Shown: positions 1 to 7,498 of the stretch, piece after piece
How positions within the stretch are numbered: the stretch's first letter is position 1
Layout: every line of letters starts with the position of its first letter
Source: Pseudothermotoga sp.
GTDB taxonomy: Bacteria; Thermotogota; Thermotogae; Thermotogales; DSM-5069
NCBI GenBank assembly: GCA_003510135.1
Contig: DOKY01000020.1
Coordinates: 1 to 13,146, forward strand
Direction of reading: 5' to 3'
Length of the DNA stretch: 13,146 nt
Notes under the pieces: generated by a model
What the model was told of the DNA's origin: nothing
The model's input: the letters and a program-made list of their open reading frames with translations, nothing else
Databases searched by the model: none
Translations under genes and position numbers: made by a program

Positions 1-2
1 AG

Positions 3-167
3 ATCATACTCAAAGGCGACGTTCCAAGTCCCTTGAACCCTCCTCGAGGATGCAGGTTCGTCACGAGATGCCCTCAAGCGATGCAGATTTGCGGTGAGAT
101 CGAGCCACAACTGATAGACGTGTCGCCGAACCACTCGGTCGCCTGCCATTTGTACTCGAGAAAGTGA
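3..167 (+). CDS. Oligopeptide/dipeptide ABC transporter ATP-binding protein, C-terminal fragment
   Basis: This is a 54-residue C-terminal tail running in from the left edge to a TGA at 165-167; the ATPase core lies outside the window. The frame reads GDVPSPLNPPRGCRF, then TRCPQAMQICGEIEP and finally VACHLY. That is the hallmark tail (oligo_HPY type) of the DppD/DppF/OppD/OppF ATPases, which energise peptide or oligosaccharide uptake at the inner face of the membrane. Four cysteines (codons at 51, 69, 90 and 144) are spaced as in family members reported to bind an iron-sulfur cluster there. The gene converges on the BtpA gene with 71 bp between their stops. Which family member it is (D or F type) and its substrate cannot be told from this fragment. 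Confidence 0.88.
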   Translation: MILKGDVPSPLNPPRGCRFVTRCPQAMQICGEIEPQLIDVSPNHSVACHLYSRK

Positions 168-238
168 GAAGTCCTGGCAAAGATGAAGCCAGTTCTGCAA
201 AAAGCGATTTAGATTGTCGTCAGTCAGGATTTACCCAC

Positions 239-1081
239 TTACGGTGTCTCGTGAGGCAAAGCGTTCTTTCTCAGAGAGTGTACCCTCTCCATAAACTCTC
301 TTACACGTTTCTCATCAACGTGATTTTCGAATTTGCCTTCGTACTTAAAAGCTGTACCGACAATGGCTCCATCGGCTACCTCGAGGATCTTATCGACGTT
401 ATGAACCGTTACTCCGGTATTCGCAAATACCGGTACTCCAACTTGGGACGCCATCTCTTTCACACTTAGCAACATATTTAAGTCAACTGGACTCCCAGCA
501 GTTAAACCCGATACACATAATGCATCAGGACGATGGTTAAATAAGGTTGTTTTAACAATTTGCATCAATTCTCTCTCAGCCAGATATTTTGCACTTTCTG
601 GAACCACATTGAAGAACATTTTTACTCCCTGTGCGTCAACATATTTCCTGTGACGCGCAATCTCACCATAGTTCAAATTCCATAATCCAAAGTCACTGGC
701 ATACACGCCTGAGAAGACTTCTCTGACAAATTTTGCACCAGTTGCAACAGCGAGGTCAATAGTGGCAGTTGGATCCCATAGAACATCTACCCCGAAAGGC
801 ACCTTTATATAGGGCATCAATTCTCCTATTATTCGTGCCATTGTAGCCACGGTTACAGTCGGTACCTTCGTTAAATACGGCAGGCTGAATTCGTTTGAGA
901 ATATCACACCGTCGACCCCGCCATTCTGAAGGGCAAGCAAATCTCTTTTCGCCCACTCAATTACTTCACCAAGACTTCCTTCTTTGTAGAACGGGTCACC
1001 TGGTAGTGGCAAGAGATGACACATGCCAATAATCGGTTTCTCAAGACCAAACACTTCTTTAAGCCAATTCCCACTCGCCAT
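239..1081 (-). CDS. BtpA/SgcQ-family TIM-barrel protein
   Basis: This 280-residue protein is full length for the BtpA family (PF03437). Visible family blocks are IIGMCHLLPLPGDP (17-30), DGVIFSNE (57-64), SGLTAGSPVDL (191-201), NTGVTVHNV (221-229) and the closing DGAIVGTAFK (237-246), a phosphate-loop-like end of a TIM barrel. No signal peptide or membrane segment is seen, so it is probably cytosolic. BtpA is known for a photosystem I role in cyanobacteria, and E. coli SgcQ sits in a sugar operon as a putative nucleosidase or lyase; the chemistry is not settled. The ATG start has GGAGAG 8 nt upstream and lies 3 bp after the kinase stop, so translation is probably coupled. It is the last gene of the operon. 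I infer that it acts on the phosphorylated product of the kinase. One block differs from the usual: the common KIFADV-type strand reads KMFFNVV here (154-160). Confidence 0.88.
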   Translation of the reverse strand: MASGNWLKEVFGLEKPIIGMCHLLPLPGDPFYKEGSLGEVIEWAKRDLLALQNGGVDGVIFSNEFSLPYLTKVPTVTVATMARIIGELMPYIKVPFGVDVLWDPTATIDLAVATGAKFVREVFSGVYASDFGLWNLNYGEIARHRKYVDAQGVKMFFNVVPESAKYLAERELMQIVKTTLFNHRPDALCVSGLTAGSPVDLNMLLSVKEMASQVGVPVFANTGVTVHNVDKILEVADGAIVGTAFKYEGKFENHVDEKRVREFMERVHSLRKNALPHETP

Positions 1082-1084
1082 AGT

Positions 1085-2662
1085 TCAATCTCTCCTTTCT
1101 CGATCTGCTTTTGGGGTAATACCAGATAGCTCAACTTGGAGGCTATGAATTATCTCCATCAGATCCTTCGTCCTTTTATAAAGTTCAAGGTATAGCTGAT
1201 ACTTTATGTCGTAAATTCTCTTCCAAGAAGCATCGGGTTGCACCCTTGACCTTACATTCACCCATCTCTCTATTTCCTGTACGCTCTCAAATTCTTTAAT
1301 GCCCATGGCAGCTAAGAAAGCATCCCCAAAACTTGCTCCAATTTGCTGATTTGGGATATTCATCTCAAAACCAGTTATATCAGCGATAAGTTTCACCCAT
1401 AAAGGATTCTTGAGTACTCCTCCGGCCAGCAGTATTCGCTGGGGGACAACTCCTTCTTTTGACATCTCTTGTAAGTTATGGCGTATGCTATAGCTCACAC
1501 CCTCCAAGACAGAGCGATATATGTCTCCTTTTGTGTGAGCCAACGTTAAACCAAAGATAATTCCTTTTGAGGCGGGATCATGAATGGGAGTCCTTTCTCC
1601 TGCAAAATATGGAAGGACAACCAGCCCTTTTGAACCTACAGGTGACTTCTCAGCCAATTCTGCTAATGATTCATACGCATCTTTTCCTTGTGTTTTCTCT
1701 TTTTCGATCTCAAGTTCACCAAACTGATCACGGAACCATTTGGTCAAACTCCCAGCCGTCGATGTACCGCCTAGCACAGTAAAGAAATTGGGTTCCACGA
1801 AGTTTGACACCCAAAAATTCTGAGACCTCATAAGTTCCGGCGTTCGTACCACAAAAAACGTACTACTACCGACCATGAGCATCATGTCACCCACTCCGGA
1901 CATTCCAACACTGATGGCTTCAGCAGCAGCATCAGTCGTTCCTGCAACCACAGGTGTGCCTTCCAGCAAGCCAGTTTCAAAAGCCGCTTCTTTAGTTACG
2001 CACCCCACAATTTCGTAGCTCCAAAACACGTCCGGCAAACACTCGATTCGGAGGATTTCATTTGCAATTTCCTGGACCCATTGCCGTTTGAAAATATCAA
2101 ACAATGGAGCATAACCAGCTGCAGAATAAACGTCGATAACTGCCCTGTTTGTCAGCCTGAAAACGATGTAAGATTGCGAGGTTAAAAACCAACGTGCTCT
2201 TTGAAACACATCCGGTTCATGACGCTTTATCCAGAGAATCTTTGGTCCGGCTGCCTGGGAACTCAGTTTGGACCTTCCTGTGATTTCGAGAATCTTGTCG
2301 CTACCTATCTTTTCCTCAAGATATTCAATTTCCTCTGTTGCACGGGTATCTATTCCATAAAGAATCCCGGGTCTTAAAGGTTTACCCTCGCTGTCGATTG
2401 GTAAAACGCAAGGCCCGATCCCACTGACACCCACCGCAAGAATCTCGCAAGGATTTATCGATCCTTTATCTATGAGTGCTTTCACGATTGAAACAAAATC
2501 GTGCCACCACACTTTGTTCGCATCTTGTTCAGCAAATCCTGGTTTGGGAAATTCCACTCCATGATTCACGGTATAGCTGGCCTTGATTGTTCCATCCAAG
2601 GCCACCAGTACACCCTTTGAAGAATAAGTTCCGATGTCGACTCCCAGAACATAACGTTTCAT
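1085..2662 (-). CDS. FGGY-family carbohydrate kinase (xylulokinase-like)
   Basis: This cytosolic kinase of 525 residues transfers phosphate from ATP to a sugar or polyol. The N-terminal actin-like domain opens with VDIGTYSSKG (8-17). GIDTRA (103-108) follows, then GTTDAAAEA (241-249) with the likely catalytic base Asp244. The C-terminal domain has PYFAGERTPIHDP (351-363) and the nucleotide-site block LLAGGVLKNPLW (411-422). Length is normal for FGGY kinases. The overall look is xylulokinase/gluconokinase/LsrK-like, but the substrate cannot be assigned. A GTG at 2674 is in frame, but the ATG at 2662 is preferred: GAGGTG (2672-2677) lies 9 nt before it and MKRYVLGVDIG is the usual family opening. 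It follows the aminopeptidase by 38 bp and its last codons carry the ribosome site of the BtpA gene. It probably phosphorylates the solute imported by the upstream transporter. Confidence 0.93.
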   Translation of the reverse strand: MKRYVLGVDIGTYSSKGVLVALDGTIKASYTVNHGVEFPKPGFAEQDANKVWWHDFVSIVKALIDKGSINPCEILAVGVSGIGPCVLPIDSEGKPLRPGILYGIDTRATEEIEYLEEKIGSDKILEITGRSKLSSQAAGPKILWIKRHEPDVFQRARWFLTSQSYIVFRLTNRAVIDVYSAAGYAPLFDIFKRQWVQEIANEILRIECLPDVFWSYEIVGCVTKEAAFETGLLEGTPVVAGTTDAAAEAISVGMSGVGDMMLMVGSSTFFVVRTPELMRSQNFWVSNFVEPNFFTVLGGTSTAGSLTKWFRDQFGELEIEKEKTQGKDAYESLAELAEKSPVGSKGLVVLPYFAGERTPIHDPASKGIIFGLTLAHTKGDIYRSVLEGVSYSIRHNLQEMSKEGVVPQRILLAGGVLKNPLWVKLIADITGFEMNIPNQQIGASFGDAFLAAMGIKEFESVQEIERWVNVRSRVQPDASWKRIYDIKYQLYLELYKRTKDLMEIIHSLQVELSGITPKADRERRD

Positions 2663-2700
2663 GCTAAAGAACACCTCACCTAGCGAGCAATGCAGGTGTG

Positions 2701-3768
2701 TTAGAGTAACAGCTGACCATTTTTGAAGATCAGCTCCCCATCCAGATAAATCTCGCCCTCGGAGCGTAAGTCCTTCACCATATCCCAGTGAATTGCAGAT
2801 TGGTTAGTACCTCCAACCTTAGGATAGGCCCTACCAAGTGCAATGTGGATAGTCCCATAAATTTTCTCGTCTAGCAGAAGGTCATAGCAGAAATATTTGA
2901 GATTTGGATTTGTACCTATAGCGAACTCACCGATCTTACTAGCTCCTTTGTCCGCTTTTAATACCGCATGCAAAAAGTCTTGGTTGGAAGATGCGGTCGC
3001 GCGGACCAGTTCGCCTTTTTGCCAGCAGAGTCTAAGATCATAGATGAACTTGCCAGCGAAAACAACCGGTGTCTCGAAATAGATGCAGCCATCCACCGTG
3101 TCCTCTAAAGGTGCCGTTGAGATTTCCCCACCGGGCATGTTTATGTGACCATCATCAATGCTCCAGGTTCTACCTTTAATTGAGAAACTAAGATCAGTTT
3201 CTCTGCCGAGTATTCGAACTTGATGACCTTTATTCAAAACCTCAACCCATCTTTCCCACTTCTTTCTAAGATTTTCCCAGTCAACCAAGCAAGCATCAAA
3301 AAACATATCTAAGAGAGTTTCCTCGTCCAGTTCAGCCTGCTGTGCCAAGGCAGCTGTAGGGATTCGGACCAAACACCACCTAGTCTTTTGCCATCTCAAG
3401 GTTGAGATTTTGCCCATTGTTGAACGTAGTCTGGCCAGCTTTTCGCTATCTGTGTCCCAGAGCTCGTGAGGATTTGAAGCTGCACGGAGCCCGATGTAAA
3501 CATCTGCCCATTCCATTCCGTGGCGCTCCAACTCAGGCAGAGTGTCAATTTGCTCGTTGTTGCCATACTTAAGTAAAAAACGATTCAACCTCTCCGATTG
3601 GAACACAACCTGTGGAAGAGCTTCCGCCTTGATGCAGGCCTCATACACTCCGACAACCAAAGGGTACGAGTCTGTCTCCAGCATGGATATCAGTACCTTT
3701 TCTCCTCGCTTTACTTCAGTACTGTAGTTCACAAGAAGATTTCCAAGCTGCTTCCAGCGTTTATCCAT
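2701..3768 (-). CDS. M29-family metallo-aminopeptidase (AmpS/AmpT type)
   Basis: This 355-residue protein matches the M29 (thermophilic aminopeptidase) family from end to end, from LGNLLVNYSTEVKRGEKVLI (8-27) to the closing DGELIFKNG (343-351). Probable dinuclear metal ligands and catalytic residues are all visible: Glu215 in PGGE, Glu281 in GEFAIGTNP, His308 and Tyr315 in IHIALGRAY, and His327/Asp329 in AIHWDM. It therefore looks catalytically intact. It is somewhat shorter than the usual roughly 400 residues. There is no signal peptide, so it is cytosolic. The family removes N-terminal amino acids from peptides with broad specificity. Its place between sugar permeases and a sugar kinase is odd and may mean it hydrolyses an amide or aminoacyl conjugate of the imported compound (inference). 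The ATG has a GGGGG-type ribosome site 8 nt upstream. The gap to the upstream permease is 36 bp. Confidence 0.92.
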   Translation of the reverse strand: MDKRWKQLGNLLVNYSTEVKRGEKVLISMLETDSYPLVVGVYEACIKAEALPQVVFQSERLNRFLLKYGNNEQIDTLPELERHGMEWADVYIGLRAASNPHELWDTDSEKLARLRSTMGKISTLRWQKTRWCLVRIPTAALAQQAELDEETLLDMFFDACLVDWENLRKKWERWVEVLNKGHQVRILGRETDLSFSIKGRTWSIDDGHINMPGGEISTAPLEDTVDGCIYFETPVVFAGKFIYDLRLCWQKGELVRATASSNQDFLHAVLKADKGASKIGEFAIGTNPNLKYFCYDLLLDEKIYGTIHIALGRAYPKVGGTNQSAIHWDMVKDLRSEGEIYLDGELIFKNGQLLL

Positions 3769-3804
3769 TCCTGTTTCCCCCTCTCATAACGATCACCTAT
3801 TGAA

Positions 3805-4848
3805 CTATCTGGCTTTTTTAGGTTGAGGCCTCCTTGCGCGTTTTATGACCTGTTCAAAGATAAGGATCGCTATCATGAAGATGCCCCAGAAGATGTCTTT
3901 GAAAAAGGAGGCCCTGGATGATGTCATCATTGTACCGTAGAAACCTGTCGACAGCACCTGAAGAATCAGAGCCGCCAGAACTAAGTTAGCCACGGTTCCA
4001 GAACCGCTGGAGACGGCCGCCAAACTCACTATGGCGCGGGCGACCAATACATACGTTTGAGTGCCGTACTCATAAGCAACTGAGCCGGTACGTCCCATTA
4101 TGATGATTCCAGCTATGCTACTGAGGAGACCACTTATAATGTAGGTGATAACTATTGTTGATTTATCCTTGATACCTGAGAGTCTTGCTGTCCTGATGCT
4201 GGTACCAACGTATCGGATTTTGTATCCCAAAGCGCTGTGATTAACGATCAGGTGCATTAATAAACCCGAACCAATCAAAATTAAAAATGGTATAGGTACG
4301 CCAAGCACACTGCCCCTGCCAATAAAGGAAATGCTCCTTGGAAAGCCAGCTATCCTCGTACCTCCAGTGACCGCGGCTGAGATTCCTCTGAACAAAGTTA
4401 ATGTACCAAGAGAAGCAAGAATGGGTGGAACCTGCAAGTACGCTACAAGGAATCCATTGAGATATCCACATAAAATCCCTGTACAAAGGGCCAGTAATAC
4501 GGAAATTAAAACGTGTACGCCGGTTGAGAGGAGATCTTTTGGTAAACGTGTCAAAAACAGCCCAGCCACAAGAGCAGACAGGTTTGCAGTATCGTTAACT
4601 GATAAGTCTACACCCCCTACCATTATCGTAAGACCCATTCCCAAACCCATCAGACCTATCTCTGCACACTGTGTAGCAATAACACTGAAAGTTCTGTAAG
4701 TAAGAAACCGATTTGTCAAAAGACCAAAGCACAGAATTGAAATGCCCAGTGCTGTCAGCAACAGAACTTCATGTGTTAATAGGAGCCTTTTGAACATCAC
4801 GAAGACAAGGAAAATCTTATCCTTTGTGCGCCTGGCTTGGGTCTCCAC
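3805..4848 (-). CDS. Sugar ABC transporter permease (RbsC/LsrC type), second of a pair
   Basis: This integral membrane protein (347 residues from the GTG at 4848) belongs to the BPD_transp_2 family and has many hydrophobic segments. It forms the channel with the neighbouring permease. Family blocks include MVGGVDLSVND (76-86), the PPILASLGTLTLFRG stretch (141-155) and RTARLSGIKD (219-228), the cytoplasmic-loop equivalent. The usual glycine-rich GG.S..GG.G block near the C-terminus is degenerate, reading AAVSSGSGTVANL (277-289), whereas the partner keeps it. The long open frame starts at 4935, inside the upstream gene. I chose the GTG at 4848 because AGGTGA (4856-4861), which includes the upstream stop, lies 7 nt before it. 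The ATG at 4797 is possible but would cut the N-terminal tail. It is probably a heterodimer partner of the 4856-5899 product. Confidence 0.9.
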   Translation of the reverse strand: METQARRTKDKIFLVFVMFKRLLLTHEVLLLTALGISILCFGLLTNRFLTYRTFSVIATQCAEIGLMGLGMGLTIMVGGVDLSVNDTANLSALVAGLFLTRLPKDLLSTGVHVLISVLLALCTGILCGYLNGFLVAYLQVPPILASLGTLTLFRGISAAVTGGTRIAGFPRSISFIGRGSVLGVPIPFLILIGSGLLMHLIVNHSALGYKIRYVGTSIRTARLSGIKDKSTIVITYIISGLLSSIAGIIIMGRTGSVAYEYGTQTYVLVARAIVSLAAVSSGSGTVANLVLAALILQVLSTGFYGTMMTSSRASFFKDIFWGIFMIAILIFEQVIKRARRPQPKKAR

Positions 4849-4855
4849 CTTTGAA

Positions 4856-5899
4856 TCACCTTCCGCCTTGTGTATCTTCTTCGAGCTTCGCCATCTTTTC
4901 AGGTCTCGGTTTTCTCTTAATCGATGAAGCCACAAAGAATATGATCAGCATCAATCCGAGCACGAACTGCTGATATTCTCCTTTCACACCAAGATAAACA
5001 AGGCTGCGTGTAACCACCTGGATGAAAAACACCCCAAGGATAGTGCCAAGCACCGATCCTCTTCCACCTTCTAGTGATGCTCCTCCAATCACAACCGCCG
5101 TCAGGACAGAGAGTTCTTGCCCTCTGAACAAAGTGGGAGTGAAGTAACGATAAAAAGAACACTGTATGACCCCAGCTATGCCAGAGAGGGCTCCGCTGAG
5201 TACTAAGGCTATCGTGAGGATTTTTCCAACGTTGTAGCCAATTCTGACAGCAACCTCACGGTTACCGCCCACAGCATACAACCCGCGGCCCATCATTGTG
5301 TATCTCAGGAAAAACCACATGAGAAGCGCCATTGCGAGCAAGTAAATGATAGCCTCATGAAGGCCCGATACACCTATGACTGGGTCTTGAACTGTGACTA
5401 TATACCGTGAATAGTATCCAACCAACCCTGGAGGCAAAGTGAAATTTATGATTGGACTGATCACGAACAAGTTCATGCCGTACCAAAACATCCAGAAGCC
5501 AAGGGAAACAGGAAACACACGTAACTTGAAACGTGTTACTATAACTCCCATAACCCAGCCTGCCAATGAACCCATTAAACCTGAGAGTATCAGGTACATT
5601 CCTATGCCACCCTGATATCCCAATCGCAAGAGAAGGTGATGAGTCGCGAAAGCACTGAAGGCTGCTACTGAACAAAAAGACAAATTTACTTCACCTGCTA
5701 TGAGTACGGGTAACACCCCAAGGCCCATGATCGCAAATGCAAGGGAACCTCTGACCATCTCGAAGAGTGTGGCAAATGAAATGAATGACGGACTGAATAC
5801 ACCAACTACCGCGCATATTACTAAGAGAAGAATTCCCACGACAGCTTCTTGAGATAATCGAAATATACGGCTACTTTTCAAGAGCTGCCACGCTCCCAC
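4856..5899 (-). CDS. Sugar ABC transporter permease (RbsC/LsrD type), first of a pair
   Basis: This 347-residue polytopic membrane protein is of the BPD_transp_2 family. Recognisable blocks are LIAGEVNLSFCSVAA (66-80), the cytoplasmic-loop motif YAVGGNREVAVRIGY (208-222), LSGALSGIAGV (234-244) and the conserved glycine-rich block GGASLEGGRGSVLG (272-285). With the downstream permease and the RbsA-type ATPase it should form the inner-membrane importer. The start is uncertain. The GTG at 5899 overlaps the ATPase end by 29 bp and has a weak ribosome site. A TTG at 5881 overlaps by 11 bp and has GGGAG about 11 nt upstream. The first membrane segment begins near residue 20, so both are compatible with function. 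The C-terminal tail (328-347) is charged and cytoplasmic. Confidence 0.91.
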   Translation of the reverse strand: MGAWQLLKSSRIFRLSQEAVVGILLLVICAVVGVFSPSFISFATLFEMVRGSLAFAIMGLGVLPVLIAGEVNLSFCSVAAFSAFATHHLLLRLGYQGGIGMYLILSGLMGSLAGWVMGVIVTRFKLRVFPVSLGFWMFWYGMNLFVISPIINFTLPPGLVGYYSRYIVTVQDPVIGVSGLHEAIIYLLAMALLMWFFLRYTMMGRGLYAVGGNREVAVRIGYNVGKILTIALVLSGALSGIAGVIQCSFYRYFTPTLFRGQELSVLTAVVIGGASLEGGRGSVLGTILGVFFIQVVTRSLVYLGVKGEYQQFVLGLMLIIFFVASSIKRKPRPEKMAKLEEDTQGGR

Positions 5900-7424
5900 A
5901 ATTAGTTTCTTCTATCATTTTGAGATAGAGCGTATCTTCATCTATTTCACCGTATTTATATTCAGCAGCTAGTTTGCCATTCTTCATCAGAACTATACGA
6001 TCACAAACACCCAATACTTCAGGTATGTCATCTGATATCAGGATGATGCCCAACTTATCTTCTGATGCCAACTTTCTTATCAGTTTGTGAATCTCAGCCT
6101 TTGAGCCCACGTCAATACCAACAGTGGGACCGTTTAAAATGAGAATTTTCGGCCCGTAGGCGATCCACTTTGCAAGAACGACTCGTTGTTGATTGCCTCC
6201 TGAAAGGGTTTCAACGAGCGATTTCACGGAAGGTGTTTTGATGTTCAGCTCTCTGACGTACTTTTCACCGAATTTTTCAACTTTCAAACGTTTAATAAAT
6301 CCTAACTTAGAACGCAAGCGGTCTATAACTGTGGCAATGATATTATTTGCGATCGATTGTCCCAAGAATATTCCCTCGTTTATACGATCCTCCGGCAAAT
6401 ATCCCATACCAACCTTCAAAGCATCCTGGACATCACTAATCTGCACTTTTCGTCCTTCAACAAATATTTCTCCACCCTGCGGTTTCAGGACTCCAAACAG
6501 GGAAAGAGCCAATTCTCTCTGCCCCGCGCCAACCAAACCTACAATGCCTAAAACTTCTCCATACCTCAACCCGAATGAGACATCTTGAAAATGTGGCAAA
6601 AGTGTCAGATTCCTAACTTCCAGCAGGAAGGGTTCATCTGAAGGTTGTTTCGATTGTTGAGGACTCCTTCGTTCATCTCTCTCGAGCGTTGAAATTTCAC
6701 GGCCTGTCATATGGATTTCCATCGTCTTAATATCCACTTCGCTAGCCACCCGATCTAAAACCTTCCTGCCATCTCGATATATGATGATCCTGTCGGCAAT
6801 CTCCTTTACCTCCTGCAACTTATGGCTAACGAAAAGAATGGAAACCCCCCGGCTTTTGAGTTGTCTGATAATCTGGAACAGTGTTTCAACCTCTCGCCGG
6901 GTGAGCGCCGTGGTAGGCTCGTCCATGATAATAAATCGGGCTCCATGGAAAAGAGCGGCAGCAATGGCAACCATCTGGCGCTCTGAGGCCGAAAGAGTTC
7001 CTACCTCTGCGTTAAGGCGAATATTAGGATTAATCCTGTGAAGGGTTTCTTTTGCAACTCTGTAAGCTTCTCGCCAGTTAATGAACTTTTTACCCTCATC
7101 TATGAAGACCGGCAAGGCTATGTTTTCCGCCACCGTAAGATTTGGGAATAAAGAAAAGTCTTGGTATATCACATGAATTCCTTCCTTTATCGATTCAATG
7201 GGGGTTAATCGCTTATAATGACGCCCTTCTATATATATGTCTCCCTCGTCGGGTTCATAGACACCAGCCAGTATCTTTATCGTTGTGGATTTACCTGAAC
7301 CGTTCTCGCCCACCAGCCCCACTATTTCTCCCTTATTCACTTGAAAGCTCACACCATTTAAGGCTATGACCCCTCCGAAACGCTTGTGAACGTTTTCGAC
7401 TTTCAGGAATTCATCATTCTGCAC
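5871..7424 (-). CDS. Sugar ABC transporter ATP-binding protein, duplicated RbsA/LsrA type
   Basis: This protein (517 residues) has two fused nucleotide-binding domains and powers the sugar importer. Domain 1 has Walker A GENGSGKST (39-47), Q-loop Gln88, a relaxed signature LSASE (144-148), Walker B FIIMDEP (164-170) and switch His201. Domain 2 has the usual degenerate Walker A GLVGAGQRE (296-304) but a consensus signature LSGGNQQ (407-413). Its Walker B is also degenerate: ILILNGP (427-433) has Asn431 and Gly432 where Asp and the catalytic Glu are expected, and the switch histidine is Asp465. One composite site (domain 1 Walker motifs plus domain 2 signature) should hydrolyse ATP; the other looks dead. 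The GTG start has GGAGGGG 7 nt upstream. A strong hairpin separates it from the binding-protein gene. Confidence 0.95.
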   Translation of the reverse strand: MQNDEFLKVENVHKRFGGVIALNGVSFQVNKGEIVGLVGENGSGKSTTIKILAGVYEPDEGDIYIEGRHYKRLTPIESIKEGIHVIYQDFSLFPNLTVAENIALPVFIDEGKKFINWREAYRVAKETLHRINPNIRLNAEVGTLSASERQMVAIAAALFHGARFIIMDEPTTALTRREVETLFQIIRQLKSRGVSILFVSHKLQEVKEIADRIIIYRDGRKVLDRVASEVDIKTMEIHMTGREISTLERDERRSPQQSKQPSDEPFLLEVRNLTLLPHFQDVSFGLRYGEVLGIVGLVGAGQRELALSLFGVLKPQGGEIFVEGRKVQISDVQDALKVGMGYLPEDRINEGIFLGQSIANNIIATVIDRLRSKLGFIKRLKVEKFGEKYVRELNIKTPSVKSLVETLSGGNQQRVVLAKWIAYGPKILILNGPTVGIDVGSKAEIHKLIRKLASEDKLGIILISDDIPEVLGVCDRIVLMKNGKLAAEYKYGEIDEDTLYLKMIEETNCGSVAALEK

Positions 7425-7448
7425 CTAATTACCCCTCCTTGGCGGGTC

Positions 7449-7488
7449 AATTAAAAGCTGGCCCGGGTCAAGACCAACGGGCCAGCTT
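7449..7488 (-). terminator. Intra-operon hairpin / partial terminator after the binding-protein gene
   Basis: On the minus strand AAGCTGGCCCG pairs with CGGGCCAGCTT (11 bp, GC-rich, loop of 12 nt at 7466-7477) and is followed by TTTTAATT. It starts 10 bp after the binding-protein stop and ends before the ATPase ribosome site. Such elements in binding-protein-dependent operons cause partial termination or block 3' decay. The binding protein would then be made in excess over ATPase and permeases. Confidence 0.75.
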
Positions 7489-7498
7489 CCGTATTGCA

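Noticed and set aside
174..192. CTGGC/GCCAG inverted repeat after the peptide-transporter ATPase stop, considered as a terminator
   Set aside because: Only a 5-bp stem with a 9-nt loop and no T-run; no clear terminator is visible between the two convergent stops at 167 and 239.
164..469. Plus-strand open frame of 101 codons
   Set aside because: It overlaps the BtpA gene on the other strand, resembles nothing known and has no ribosome site.
4849..4935. N-terminal extension of the downstream permease to 4935
   Set aside because: It would overlap the upstream permease by 80 bp; the GTG at 4848 right after the upstream stop has AGGTGA at the proper distance.
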